Shown: one piece after another, positions 32,678 through 43,799 of the stretch
Layout: every line of letters starts with the position of its first letter
How positions within the stretch are numbered: the first letter of the stretch is position 1
Assembly (NCBI GenBank): GCA_030544215.1
Contig: JARZZO010000013.1
Location: 25,713,229-25,777,228 of the forward strand
From: Zantedeschia hybrid cultivar
Taxonomy: Eukaryota > Streptophyta > Magnoliopsida > Alismatales > Araceae
Reading direction: 5' to 3'
DNA: 64,000 nt
Position numbers and translations under genes: made by a program
Notes under the pieces: model-generated
What the model saw: the letters and a program-made list of their open reading frames with translations, nothing else
Told to the model about the DNA's origin: nothing
Database searches by the model: none

Positions 32678-33724
32678 GCTGCCTCACCTTGGCATCGTCT
32701 TTGCAAGGGAGTGAAATGAAATGGAATGTACTAAAAAGGTGATGCCAAGGTGTGATGAGACACGCTCTCAACATCACATGATTCGAATTTTTCTCAAAAT
32801 CATCAATGAAGATAGTTCAAAGAGATCAATGGAATCAATCCTGTTTGGATGAGGTAGACAAAGAAATAAAATAAGGTCGATCAACCTCCTCGGAGTGGGA
32901 AGTACCCCAGGTCGTAGACACTGCAGGTTTCATCATAGGGAGCGTTTGCCAGCCAATGTGGACGTGCTGCAGCCATGATGGATCTTAAAAGAAAACAAGA
33001 AATATTAGATAAAGAGTCCAAGAAATGATAGAATTCCAAGGATATCTTCAAGCGAACCTCAAAGATAATCAAGATACTCAATTCAGAATGGAATATTTCA
33101 CATCATGTTTGAATTATTTGATTTAATGGTCTGAAACTTAATTAATAATTAATTTTTTTATCACAATGATTTCAAAGTCGTATATGATGCATGCTGGGCT
33201 AAAAGAAAAATATAAAGTCAAATAAAATATAAATTAATCAAGGATAATATTGTTAAATTGTCAATAATGAGTCAAGACACCAATTCTTGTAATCCAGTGC
33301 TAAGCCGAAGCTCGTTTATCCACGCACCGTTTCACAAAAGATGGAACCATCATCCTCACTAATTAGCAATCCAACGGCCTATCCGTGCGATTAAGAATCC
33401 TCTGGAATTATCACTGTTTTTGTTGTAGGGGAACTCAAATTTCAGTTTCATCAAAATCACAAGGTCCTTGATATAGTCTAGTAAATACTTAACATATAGC
33501 AATTATGATAATGCAAACTAATCACATGAAAGGAGTACAAGGGTAGAAATAATCGTCTTTTTAGCCACGGTCAGGACTTCTAAACTCCCACAGTGGGATC
33601 TTTTTGATATTTTCAGCTTCATTTGAATTCTCTGATTTCCTGCAATCAAAATCATTAATAATTCCAAACAAATATCCAATTTAAGCATAAAAAACCACAG
33701 AATTTAGAGTGAATGACAGAAAGG
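32678..33724 (-). other. B1 polypurine tract and AT-rich spacer before PMD1
   Basis: The minus strand reads AAGGTGAGGCAGC directly before the LTR, a usable polypurine tract (32678-32690). The rest is AT-rich and conserved in B2 at 57340-58398 although no frame is shared, so it may hold 3' untranslated or promoter sequence. I see no gene. Confidence 0.7.
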
Positions 33725-33794
33725 CTTAAACGCGTCATGTCGAGCAGACGCCATTCAATGTTAAAAAGCATCGCTTATCCTCGACGCCTTTTAC
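33725..33794. repeat. Two 34-bp dyads upstream of PMD1 (B1)
   Basis: Two neighbouring units (CTTAAACGCGTC..GACGCCATTCAA and a decayed TTAAAAAGCATC..GACGCCTTTTAC) end 95 bases before the TATA box of PMD1. The B2 copy has the same pair in the same place. Confidence 0.85.
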
Positions 33795-33889
33795 TCACAG
33801 AAACAGGTTCTTCTATTCGAATTCCAACTCTACCAATGCACATCCCTTTTCCAATCCGGAAAAAGTCTTCCTAGGATCGCAATTCCTTC

Positions 33890-33897
33890 TATATAAA
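33890..33897 (+). promoter_or_regulatory. TATA box of the antisense PMD1 gene
   Basis: TATATAAA lies 158 bases before the PMD1 start codon on the plus strand. A matching TATAAA occurs at the same place in B2 (58570-58575). It implies an RNA polymerase II promoter independent of the LTR. Confidence 0.7.
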
Positions 33898-34054
33898 CAC
33901 CATTAAGTTGTTCCCAAGCAATCCTACCATAATCCAAAGATTCTAGGTTGAGTTTTTCTTCAAGGTTTCAAGGTTTTTTTTCAAAGTCTTCAAGGTTTCC
34001 AAGCTTCAAGAAGGAAGAACTCCGAAAAAGTGGATTGGTTCTTCAAACAAGAGG

Positions 34055-35407
34055 ATGAAGATGTCGCTGGAAAGGATCTCCGACGTGGAGAATCACCTCA
34101 TCGGAAGGAATCCCAATCTTCAAGTAAGTTAAATTAACTTCCCTTCAATTCTTCTTTATGTTCTTCAATTAATCTTGTTCTTCAAACTCTTCAATCCTTC
34201 TTTTTATTTTCAGAATTACCCCATGTTTCCCGGTCCAAGGAAATTCTCCTCTCTCCCTTGGATTCGTAAACTTGCAAAATGTGTTAAGCTTTCTATGCAA
34301 GTTTTCATCTCCAAGTGGAATCTTCAAGGACTAGTGGTGCTTGCCAAACACTACAAGAGTGCGAACGTGGATTGGGCGGCTATGGGTGCCTTGATCGAAT
34401 GGTGGCATCCCCAAACCCATACGTTCTTCTTCCAAGACTTCGAGTGCACTATCCTTTTGGAAGAGGCGGAGCTTCTATTGGGTCTCCCAAAGACCAAAGA
34501 TAAGATGGCTTTAACAAGAGAGAGAATCACCGGTCAACAATTGTTGACATCGATCATGAAGGATCCTTCAGAAGCTAAAGGATGCCTTACCAAAAAGGGG
34601 ATCAATCTTGCAAAGCTTGCTGAGTGGACTCTATATGAGATCGATGATCTAAGGGAGGACGAAGCGGAGGATGTGATGAAAGCTTTCGTCACATGCCTTG
34701 CTGGTGCTCTATTCTTCCCTGCGCAGGATAACATCTTAGAAGATGATCAGGTTAGTGCTATTTGCGCAATCTTCGAAGGTAAATTCATTAGCACTGCACT
34801 CTTGGCTTATCTTTACAGCGGGTTTTCTGCGGCATCTGTGGGTCGTCTCCCTTATGGGTGCATGTTACTCTTTGCTATGTGGGTTGAACTTCACTTTAAA
34901 TTCGAGTATTGCAAGAAGATGCCTCCAAGACCATCTCAAATTTTCATGAATAGTCTGATCCACTGTATTGCCAATATTGTAAAGTTCAACGAGCACATGA
35001 TCAATAAAGTCCCAAAGCTCAAGACCCGAGCCGACTGGAGGGAGTATCTGAAGCTTATGACATCTGACATATTTGACTCGTCTCCACTCGCTCTTGTTGG
35101 AAAGCTTGTTTGGGTGCGCCGTGGAGCGGGAGCAGATCTTAAGTTGATTGGGGCCACCGAGTTCGTGTTATACAATCCCCATCGGTGCCTTACTCAACTT
35201 AGCTTGAGCCGTCGTGAATTCCCCGAGTTCTCCTTCACATCCCCGATCAAGGAGCGTGCCTTGGAATCCGACGAGGATTATGAAGCTACAGAACTCATCA
35301 CCACTTTGTGGAACCTTGGCTTCAGTTATCGTGTAAAATCCTCTAAAGATAGAGATAGAGGATTGAAATTTCCATACCTCAAAGGTCTTCATGAAATTCT
35401 TCCTTAA
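34055..35407 (+). CDS. PMD1: plant mobile domain protein, two exons, antisense to B1
   Basis: Exon 1 (34055-34123) encodes 23 residues from MKMSLERISD. A 90-bp GT-AG intron (34124-34213, GTAAGT..TTTTCAG) follows, then exon 2 (34214-35407) continues in frame from NYPMFPGPRKF, giving 420 residues with no internal stop. The start is chosen because B2 keeps an equal 69-nt exon and the same splice site. Residues about 85-125 hold the PMD signature (MGALIEWWHPQTHTF, then ECTILLEEAELLLGLP). Such domains occur in host MAIN/MAIL1-type nuclear proteins and in transposons; biochemical activity is not established. The gene is transcribed against the retroelement, so its intron would survive retrotransposition. 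Possible role: a DNA- or chromatin-associated accessory protein (inference). Confidence 0.82.
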
Positions 35408-35581
35408 ATGTCCTCTTTCTTTTCTCTTTTTCTTTATGATGTAATAAAAGATTTCATTGAATAAAGAACTATTTTTCACGCCTTGAAACCTTTCCTTAAC
35501 TTCTTGTGATGTGTTCATGATCTTTCCCTTTAGCAAAAACTAGATTTTTCCTGAAAATATGCCAGTTCGGGTTCTGTTAAT

Positions 35582-35939
35582 GCAAAACGCGTCCACTCAT
35601 AAAGACGCCTTTCAATCATAATTCATTTTCCAGAAATACCATTTAATCCTCAATAACCTTGATTTAAGCTTAAATTGCGTCTACCATACTAGAGGCCTTT
35701 CAATTCTCTCTCCTACTTTTTTCAGGATTCTGCCATTAATTCCGTGATTAATCCCCTAAAACGCGTCTCGAAGAACAGACGCCTTTCAGCATCATACTGC
35801 GTACGGCTCTTACCAGAATTGGCGGTAGTCTGAAACGCATCAGCACAGGTGGACGCTTTTCAATTAATTTCAAACAGTTGTCCTTGCCGTCTCAACTTAT
35901 GCGCCCTAAAACGTGTCTCTCTGAGTAGACGCCTTTTAA
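35582..35939. repeat. Five 34-bp dyads upstream of PMD2 (B1)
   Basis: All five units keep the ten-base spacer, for example CTAAAACGCGTC, TCGAAGAACA, GACGCCTTTCAG. They end 131 bases before the PMD2 start codon. The intervening stretch is pyrimidine-rich with no TATA box. Confidence 0.88.
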
Positions 35940-36070
35940 CTTTCTGTCTACAGACCCGCGAAGCCCTCCTTTCTTCCTCACTTTTCTCAAAACTTCCTCT
36001 CTCCTCACTCTCCGGCGACCTCCGGCGATCTCGTCTCCCTTTCTCTCAAAAACTCCCTCTTCTAAACTCA

Positions 36071-38921
36071 ATGGAGCACGGCGAGGGATCTAGAAAGACC
36101 AAAGCCTTGGCCAAGAGGCGGCGGAGGGCGGCTCACGAGGAAGAAACCCCAGAAGAGGTGCCGGCGGCGCTTGCCAAGGGGGCGGCTTTCTTGGAGGAGG
36201 AGGAGGCTCCTCTGGCGCCCATGGCCATAGAAGAAGAAGAGGAGGGCGACCTCCACACGGTAAGCTTCCTATGTGATTGATTAGATGAGAAAAAGAGGGG
36301 AAGAATGGGGTTCTTTCAAGAATCCGGAATCGGATCTTGAAAGGCGTCTAGACCAGGTGACGCCATTCAAAAGGCGTCACCTTGGGCCGACGCCTTTCAA
36401 GGTCAAATTCTGAATTTTTAATTAGGCAGAAAATGAATCTGATTTGCGTCAGTCCCTGTAGACGTATTTTAAAAAACGTCCATATGTGCTGACGCCTTTC
36501 AGACAGAAATGTTTTAATTCTGTTTTTATTTATTACTGATCCCATTTTTTATGTTTTTATTTGCAGGGAGTGATGAGGGCAAGAATAAGCTGGGACTTAG
36601 TTATAGGTGCGTACCGGGGACTCCCGGACTTCCAGAAGGCGCACCTGCGCCGGATGGGGTTCGGCGAGGTCTTGGACATCGAGCCGTTTTGGCTCGATCT
36701 GGTCCTCCTACAGACGTTGCGGGAGAGGTGGCATGCGGAAAGCCGGGCTTTCCTAATGCTGTGGGGACATATGGTCCCCACCCTAGAGGATGTGGCCAGG
36801 ATTATTAGCCTCAGGGTAGAGGGTCGACCGGTGAGTGGGGTGACTTACCCCAACTACCAAGGATTGGCAGAGGCATTGTTAGGAATAGAAGTGTCCAGCC
36901 TAGGCAGAGAGTTTAGGATGGTCCCTAGGGTAGAGGTGGAGGCCGCCCTAGGATTAGAGGAGTCCCGGCGTCGATTAGATGAGACCCGGGAGGAGTTCAG
37001 AGATAGGTTAGCCGAGTCTTCCTCCGCCGTGTACTGTAGCGACCCTAGTCAGGGGGAGGAGATAGATAGGCAGCTCAGAGTCTTTTTAGTTTTTTTCTTT
37101 GGTCGGTTGCTCTTCGGTACGAAGGGCGACCATATCCATTGTAGGTTTCTTTATTTGTTAGATGATTTAGATAGTTTAGGGGAGTATGCATGGGGTGCGG
37201 CCCTTCTGGCCCACCTGTTCGCTGATTTGTCCGTGGTCACGTCGGACCGCGAGACCACCGTCAGCGGCTTCTCGCCGTTCCTTCAGGTATTAAATTGTTT
37301 TATTATTTGTTTATGCAATGTCATGTGATGAAATGATTTTTTCTAACTTATATGTTCATGTATGCAGGTGTGGAGCTATCACTACTTCCCGCTCGGCAGA
37401 GCGAGGATTGCACGACCGGGCGCTGTCCCATTGGCCTGCCGTTGGTGGCCAATCGTGGACACAGCCCCTCAGTACCACCAGCTGACGGCCTTCTGCCATC
37501 AGTCTCTCGACTATCCCGAGCTTCTGGTGAGTTCTTAATTTATTCAATTTTATTCATTAAATGCAATCTTTTATCCATTAAATGCAAGTTATTTATATGA
37601 ATGCATCTAACCTATATGCAGGTGATCTGGCGCTTGTACTTGAGCATGGGCGAAGAGGGTCAGCCATGGGTGACGGCTGGCCGGAGGCGGTTTGGGAGGC
37701 AAATGTGGGTGCATTGCCTCAACGAAATCGAGCCGCTCCACCTCCGCCTCGTGATGAGGACGCTGGGCCTCCACCATGAGTGGATCGATGAGGAGGTCCC
37801 GGAGGGCGTCGGGAGGAGCATGAGGGGCAAGCAAGCCCTTACTGACTAGCGTGCCAAGTTCCCGAAGCAGTATGAGGACTGGCACCGCCGAGGCGTACGG
37901 GTGGAGTCCCGTGCGGAGAGTAGTGAGGCCTACCTCCAGCAGTATCGGGCCCACTACGCCGATCAGCTTCGGCTCCTCCGACCACTCGATGTAAGTATAC
38001 TTTTATGCGTCTTTAATTTTATTATTATCTTGATTTATATTTGTGACTGAATGTATGTATGTGTGATATGCAGGATGCGCGCGATGCGGTCATCATCGAC
38101 CTCCGAGCCCGCCTACATGATGCGGAGGCCCAGCTGGAACAGGTCCAGAAGGAGCTGTTCGATCTGGTATGTATGCATGCATATGAATGTTTTGATTAAT
38201 TAATTGTTTTGGCGATTAACACTGACAGTTGTCTTTTGGTGCAGCGAGCCGTCTACACCCAGGCGGCTCCCCCTGCCTATGGAGCTTCATCATCTACTTC
38301 CTCTGCCCATGATACTGCTCTGGCTGACCTCCAGAGTCAGCTTGCCTCTGCCATCCACCGAGCTTCCCTTGCGGAGGAGGATCGGGCCGCTCGAGTAAGT
38401 TCCTTCCTTTTGCTTTCTGAATTTGATTTTGATTACTTTATTGCCTTGGACTAACAATAACTTCCCTTCAGGTTGCTGAGCTTCATGAAGCCCTTCAGAG
38501 GGCTGAAGCAGATGCGGCCCGAGTTCGTGATCTCGAGGAGCAAGTGGCTCGCCTCTCCACCGGAGATCTTCCTCGCGAGTTCTCACGCCTCCAGTCCCGA
38601 CTGGAGTTCATCACCGAGGAGCGAGAGCGGGAGAGGTAGGAGCGGCAGAAGATGGATTCCGAGATGGCCTCCCTTCGAATTCAATTGGGCATTGCTGAGC
38701 ACGAGCGCCAGAGTGTGGAGGAGAGGTACAGGCGTGCTCGACAGCGTGCTCAGGAGCGTGGTCTGACGAGTGCTTTTACCGCTAGTGTTGCCATGTCTTC
38801 CGGCCAGGCAGGGCCAAGTGCGATGGGGCCACCTCCACTTCCTAGCCGAGAACCTGCACCGGATGCGCCCGACGAGGCACAGAGCCAGCTTGATGAGGCC
38901 GGAGGGGAGAGCCAGCCTTGA
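36071..38921 (+). pseudogene. PMD2: seven-exon plant mobile domain/coiled-coil gene, antisense to B1, two stops
   Basis: Exons by GT-AG boundaries are 36071-36259, 36567-37286, 37368-37526, 37622-37990, 38074-38166, 38245-38394 and 38472-38921. Every coding exon length is a multiple of three, so all six introns are phase 0. The product would be about 709 residues. Exon 1 is charged, with KRRRR (possible nuclear signal) and acidic runs. Exon 2 has the PMD (FWLDLVLLQTLRERWHAES, then MVPTLEDVARIISLRVEGR). Exons 5-7 form a coiled coil (DLRARLHDAEAQLEQVQ, LQSQLASAIHRA). In-frame TAGs at 37847-37849 (a Trp in B2) and 38637-38639 break this copy. The layout is conserved in B2. Confidence 0.78.
36337..36502. 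repeat. Four dyads inside PMD2 intron 1 (B1)
   Basis: Two overlapping pairs show GCGTC and GACGC alternating at exact 15-base intervals (spacers TAGACCAGGT, CATTCAAAAG, ACCTTGGGCC). They sit in the 307-bp first intron. B2 has one such pair in its intron 1. Confidence 0.87.
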
Positions 38922-40265
38922 GGGCTCATGTATTTTTGACTTTCTTTTGTGTATCATGTACAAAACACCTTTTGATGATATACATGAAACTTTTGGCCTC
39001 CAATCTTACGTTCTATGTATTTGTCTTGCATCTTGTACATCACTTAACAAACAGGTTAAGTATCTATTTAGGCTTAGCCCCTTGCCTGACCAAATGAATG
39101 GTCAATCGATCTTTTTCTTAAATGAATGGTCAAGAGGCATAGCCTTTATCAACAAAGGTAATATGAATAATCAAACTTAAGCAAAATGCAACATACAAGC
39201 AGACAAATGCTCACTGAAAATAAAAGGAATGAGACATACCAAATGCAATAAGCAAATGCTAATTGAAATATTTTTGTTGTTTTGAAATATTCATTTTTTT
39301 TTGTTTGGGTTTTTGAAATACATGCCTTTTTTTTTGGGTTTTTGAAATATGTATTTTTTTTTTATTTTGGCATATGTATTTTTTTTTATTTTTGAAACAT
39401 ATGTATTTTTTTGTTTTGATTTTTGACATATGTATTTTTTTTTTAATTTTTGACATATGTATTTTTTTTGGATTTTTGACATATGTATTTTTTTTGGATT
39501 TTGAAATATGTATTTGAACTAAAAGACCAGCATGGTACTCAGATCAAAAGATCATATTCATTTATGAACTTAATTTCCAAATTATTTTTCAACAGCTTAA
39601 CTTAAACCCATCGTGTTTGAACTTGTGTTTCCATTCGTGATCCCATTTGATGATTTGACTCTTAGTCAATCTAAGCCATTCCTTAAGTTTGGAGTACGCC
39701 TCTTTGGAAAGAAAGGAAGAATAAATTTAGAAAGCCCACGAGAAGGTTCCGGAGACCTAAAAAGATGTTCCTTTCATACCCTAATATCCATTGGGGTTCG
39801 GTCATTTTCTTTCCGGAGTATTTATCGACCTTGCGTTCCCTTTTATTTCATTTCATGGCTTTGATGTAACTTTTGTAATGTAGTGGCCTTTTGATTTGAC
39901 GTTTGGCTTTTGCCTTTTACTTTTGCTATTCTTTTTTCTTTGGGACGGATCTCCCCCATTTTTTTTGACGGCCTCCTACTAAGATAGAGGGTATTCTTGG
40001 TAGTCTATTCTAAGTCTCGTTCTGACATCATGGACCGGGTGTAAAACAGAATTTTTTTTTGAAAAAGGAATGATTTGTACTTTACACTTTTGGTCAAGCT
40101 TTCGGTATTCCTTAGGACTTGGCATCTCTTGTTACTCACGAATCAAACGTGTCAGTGTGTGTAGTAATGTGTTTGAAGTTAAATTATCTAGACTAATAAG
40201 GGAATTTGAGTTTATAAATTTTCTGATTCCACTGGTCTTTGTACCATGCTGATCGACTTTTTAAC
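38922..40265. other. Spacer between PMD2 and pol (convergent 3' ends)
   Basis: PMD2 on the plus strand and pol on the minus strand converge here. The middle (about 39255-39520) is an imperfect T-rich tandem repeat with the core GACATATGTATTTTTTTT. No coding similarity was seen on either strand. Confidence 0.6.
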
Positions 40266-41249
40266 CTAAGGATAGTATTTCTTAAGATGTAAACCATTCC
40301 AGGGGTGAATTAGCTCTTCTCCTTCTGCATTGACAAGACGATAAGCATTACCAGGAAAAGCGTGCAATACAACATAAGGTCCTTCTCAGTTGGGTTGGAG
40401 CTTAGAACGCGGACCGCTAGGTTTTACAAAAATCCTTTTGACGACCATTTCATCGACTTTGAACTTACGTTCAATGACTTTCTTTTGATAAAAACGTACT
40501 AGTCTATTTTGATAAACTTTTGCATGATTAGCAGCTGACCATCTTCTCTTGTCTAAGAGTTCCAATTGAGCAAGGAGTGCTGAACGATGTTCATCAATGA
40601 AAAATTCCTTGTTCAATTGTACTCTTAATGACGGTATAAGGATCTCGTATGGAACTACCGCCTCCATTCCAAATGTTAAGGAATAAGGAGTTTGCCCAGT
40701 AGGCATGCGGATTGAAGTTCGGTAGGCCCATAGAGCCTCAACTAATTTTTCTGGCCAGTCTGCGAATTTGTTAGATTTGCACGTCTTTTTGATGATTTTT
40801 ATCAAGGTCTTATTAGTTGCCTCTGCTTGGCCATTGCCTTGCGGGTAATAAGGAGACGAATGATGCAATGCAATTCTATACCTGTTGCAGAGGTCCTTCA
40901 ATTCTTGTGACACGAACTGCGGTCCGTTGTCGGTGACGATGGTACTTGGAATTCCAAATCGGGTGATGATGTTCTTCATGATGAACTTGCAGACGGTTGA
41001 TACTTTGAATTCCACATACGCTTCGGCTTCTACCCACTTGGTGAAGTATTCCATTGCCGTGAGAATGAAAGATTTTTGCTTGATGCCGGAATCTGGATTA
41101 CCAAGGGGTCCAATGATGTCGAAAGCCCACATGGAGAAAGGCCATGGGGAAGAAACAGGATGGGGTGAAGATGCAGGAGAATGGATTTTGTCGGCGTGAA
41201 GTTGGTACTTAGCACACCTACGGACATATCCTACACAGTCTTCTTCCAT
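40266..41249 (-). CDS. pol: B1 integrase (pol C-terminal part)
   Basis: This frame continues the RT-RNase H frame after a single TGA at 41265-41267, which replaces a Gly/Arg codon in the zinc-finger region. The HHCC finger is damaged: the last Cys of the usual C-x2-C is Tyr (RRCAKYQ). The DDE catalytic core is complete (FDIIGPLG, VTDNGPQF, GQAEATNKTL). A second stop at 40386-40388 replaces a conserved Trp (QPN-stop-EGPYVV), beyond which the frame runs on to LHLKKYYP and a natural TAG at 40266. Role: insertion of the cDNA. Product would be truncated at both breaks. Confidence 0.85.
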
Positions 41250-41264
41250 GATTGGCCAATAAAA

Positions 41265-43799
41265 TCATTGTCTAAGGATCTTCTTTGCTAGCATTTGTCC
41301 ATTGACATGACCATCACAAACTCCACTATGAGCTCCTTCCATAACCTTCCAAAGCTCATCTTCGTCTAGACATCTCAGAAGAACTCCATCAAAACCTCTC
41401 TTGTACAGTGATCCCCCAACTAGGGTGTATCGTTGAGCAACTCTCCTGATAGCTCTCTTCTCCTCAGTTGTAGCTTCCTCAGGATACGATTGATCTTCAC
41501 AATATTTGGCAATTTCATAATACCATGGCTTCTGTTCATCATCCATCTCTTCTAACAGCTCCATCAACATGATTTCTCTCTTTTCCACGATATCTCCGTC
41601 CCTGACTTTCTTCAGCAACTTCTCCTTAGTTTTAAGAAATGAAGGGTCTTTCACGGTGGGTGAAAGACGCCTATGAACTATGATTGATTCGGATTTCCTG
41701 CTGATTGAAAAATCAAGAGAAGATGTCAGTGAGGCTAGAGCGTCAGCTAAGATGTTCTGATTCCTAGGGACATGGACAAAGATCAATTTCGTTAAAAGCT
41801 TTGAATAAGCAGAAGTAAGTTCTTGATAAGGCTTGAGCTTGGGATCAAGAGTTCGATACTTGGTCAGCACTTGGCGAAGAATCAGTTGACTATCACCTAC
41901 AATCCTGAGTTTAGTGGCACTATGAAAATGAGCAGCATCGAGGCCAGCAAGGAGTGCCTCGTATTCAGCTATATTGTTGGTGACTGGAAAGTCAAGCTGA
42001 AAGGCTTGTGGAATTGTGACACCTTCAGGTGATAACAGAATGATACCGATCCCCTTTCCATGAGAATTCAGAGCTCCGTCAAAATGCAGAGTCCACATAT
42101 CATCTCTGATTTGATTTACGGACATCAGTTCCTCATCCGGAAACTCTGATCGCACTGGATCAAATCGAGGAAGGGGATGATGAGCGAGATGTTCTGCTAT
42201 GGCATAGCCCTTGATCGCTTTCTGCTGAATATAAATGATATCGAATTGAGATAGAAAGCTTTGCCATCGCGCTAACCTATCAGTAAGAACAGATTTCTCC
42301 AGAAGGAATTTGATCGGATTCATCCTAGCGATGAGATGGACTTCATGGGCCAGAAAATAATGTTTCAATTTCTGAACAACCCAGACCAATGCTGCACATA
42401 TTTTCTCCATCGCCGTGTATCTCTGTTCAGTGGGGTTGAGAAGTTTAGAGAGATAATAGGCTGCCCTCTCTTTTCCTTCTTCATCCTCTTGTGCTAGGAC
42501 AGCCCCCACTGCATCATCCAGGACTGAAATGTAAAGTATCAATAGTTTGTCTGGAGATGGTGGTCTCAAAACAGGAGGACTTGCTAGATAGTTCTTTAAT
42601 CCATCGAATGCCTCCTGACACTTATCGTCCCAATCAAATTCCTTGGTTGGTAAACTCGTAGAACGGCTTACACCTTTGTGAGTGCTGGGAGACAAAACGG
42701 CGAATAAATTGAACCTCCCGATTAATCCTCTCAACTCTTTCAAGTTTTTGGGAGGTGGCATTTCTCTGATAGCCTTCGCCTTGTTGGGATCGATCTCAAT
42801 TCCCCGTTTGCTGACAATGAATCCAAGTAATTTTCCTGAAGATACCCCGAATACACATTTCTTGGGGTTCATCTTTAACTGATACTCTCTCGATCTCTCT
42901 AATACCCTTGCCAAAACTTTGGCATGCTCAGCCTTTGTCTTAGATTTAACCAATAAATAATCCACATACACTTCCAGATCTATGTGCATCATGTCATGAA
43001 ATATTGCCATCATAGCCCTCTGATAAGTGGCTCCAGTATTCTTCAATCCAAATGGCATGACGACATAACAGTATGTTCCCCAAGGTGTAGTGAATGACGT
43101 CTTCTCTTGATCTTCTTCTGCTAACCTGATCTGGTTGTATCCTGAAAATCCGTCCATAAACGATAAAGTTTCATAGCCAGCGGTGTTATCAATGAGTACG
43201 TCAATATGAGGCAATGGAAAATCATCTTTAGGACACGCCCGGTTTAAATTGCGGAAGTCAATGCAAATTCTGACCTTCCCGTCCTTCTTCATAACCGGGA
43301 CTATGTTGGCCACCCATTGTGGATAGAAGACAACTCTAATAAATTTGGCTTTATGTAATTTGTCTACCTCTTCCTTCATCTTTAGAGCCATTTGTGGGTG
43401 GAATCGCCTTAATTTCTGCTTGACAGGGCTAGCTCCATCCTTTAATGTCAACCTGTGTTCAACTAAAGATGAGTCTAACCCCGGCATATCTTCATAACTC
43501 CAGGCGAAAGTGCCCTTATAGTCCTTATGTACTTGTACCATTGCCTTCTCATCTTCTGTAGAAAGATTTTTGCTGACGAGGACAACCTTAGGTTCGTCTT
43601 CAGTCCCTAAATTGATTTCTTTGGTGGGCTCTTCTACGACAGCTGAGGGTTCATCAAATCTCTTCACTCCACTGGCATATGCCTCAGCCGCGTCCTCGTC
43701 ATCTTCCTCATCTTCAATAATGGGGTCTTTTTCATGTACTAACTCACATACCCCATACTCATCATTGACTGACTCATCGTCCATACAATCTTCTGGCAT
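41265..43799 (-). CDS. pol: B1 pol: reverse transcriptase, RNase H and archaeal-type RNase H
   Basis: This is an 844-codon open frame. The acidic N-terminus leads into reverse transcriptase (residues about 120-330: RICIDFRNLNRACPKDDFPLP, SFMDGFSGYNQI, VMPFGLKNTGATYQRAM). The catalytic box, normally YVDD, is YVDY at residues 278-281, with the Tyr codon at 42957-42959, so polymerase activity is probably lost. The first RNase H spans about 390-530 (ISVLDDAVGAVLAQ, YYLSKLLNPTEQRYTAMEK). A second, archaeal-type RNase H at about 565-700 keeps D-E-D-D (LHFDGALN, AEYEALLAGL, VGDSQL, ADALASL), which is diagnostic of the Tat lineage. The reading frame is open upstream of this ATG to about 43969. Confidence 0.9.
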   Translation of the reverse strand: MPEDCMDDESVNDEYGVCELVHEKDPIIEDEEDDEDAAEAYASGVKRFDEPSAVVEEPTKEINLGTEDEPKVVLVSKNLSTEDEKAMVQVHKDYKGTFAWSYEDMPGLDSSLVEHRLTLKDGASPVKQKLRRFHPQMALKMKEEVDKLHKAKFIRVVFYPQWVANIVPVMKKDGKVRICIDFRNLNRACPKDDFPLPHIDVLIDNTAGYETLSFMDGFSGYNQIRLAEEDQEKTSFTTPWGTYCYVVMPFGLKNTGATYQRAMMAIFHDMMHIDLEVYVDYLLVKSKTKAEHAKVLARVLERSREYQLKMNPKKCVFGVSSGKLLGFIVSKRGIEIDPNKAKAIREMPPPKNLKELRGLIGRFNLFAVLSPSTHKGVSRSTSLPTKEFDWDDKCQEAFDGLKNYLASPPVLRPPSPDKLLILYISVLDDAVGAVLAQEDEEGKERAAYYLSKLLNPTEQRYTAMEKICAALVWVVQKLKHYFLAHEVHLIARMNPIKFLLEKSVLTDRLARWQSFLSQFDIIYIQQKAIKGYAIAEHLAHHPLPRFDPVRSEFPDEELMSVNQIRDDMWTLHFDGALNSHGKGIGIILLSPEGVTIPQAFQLDFPVTNNIAEYEALLAGLDAAHFHSATKLRIVGDSQLILRQVLTKYRTLDPKLKPYQELTSAYSKLLTKLIFVHVPRNQNILADALASLTSSLDFSISRKSESIIVHRRLSPTVKDPSFLKTKEKLLKKVRDGDIVEKREIMLMELLEEMDDEQKPWYYEIAKYCEDQSYPEEATTEEKRAIRRVAQRYTLVGGSLYKRGFDGVLLRCLDEDELWKVMEGAHSGVCDGHVNGQMLAKKILRQ

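Noticed and set aside
33590..33604. Primer-site-like TCCCACAGTGGGA on the plus strand (also near 58240)
   Set aside because: It shares about 11 bases with the Tat primer site but has no adjacent LTR end; the short palindrome can arise by chance.
34055..38921. PMD genes as ordinary host genes
   Set aside because: They lie wholly between the pol and 3' LTR of B1 inside one target duplication, and the same block recurs in B2, so they belong to the element.
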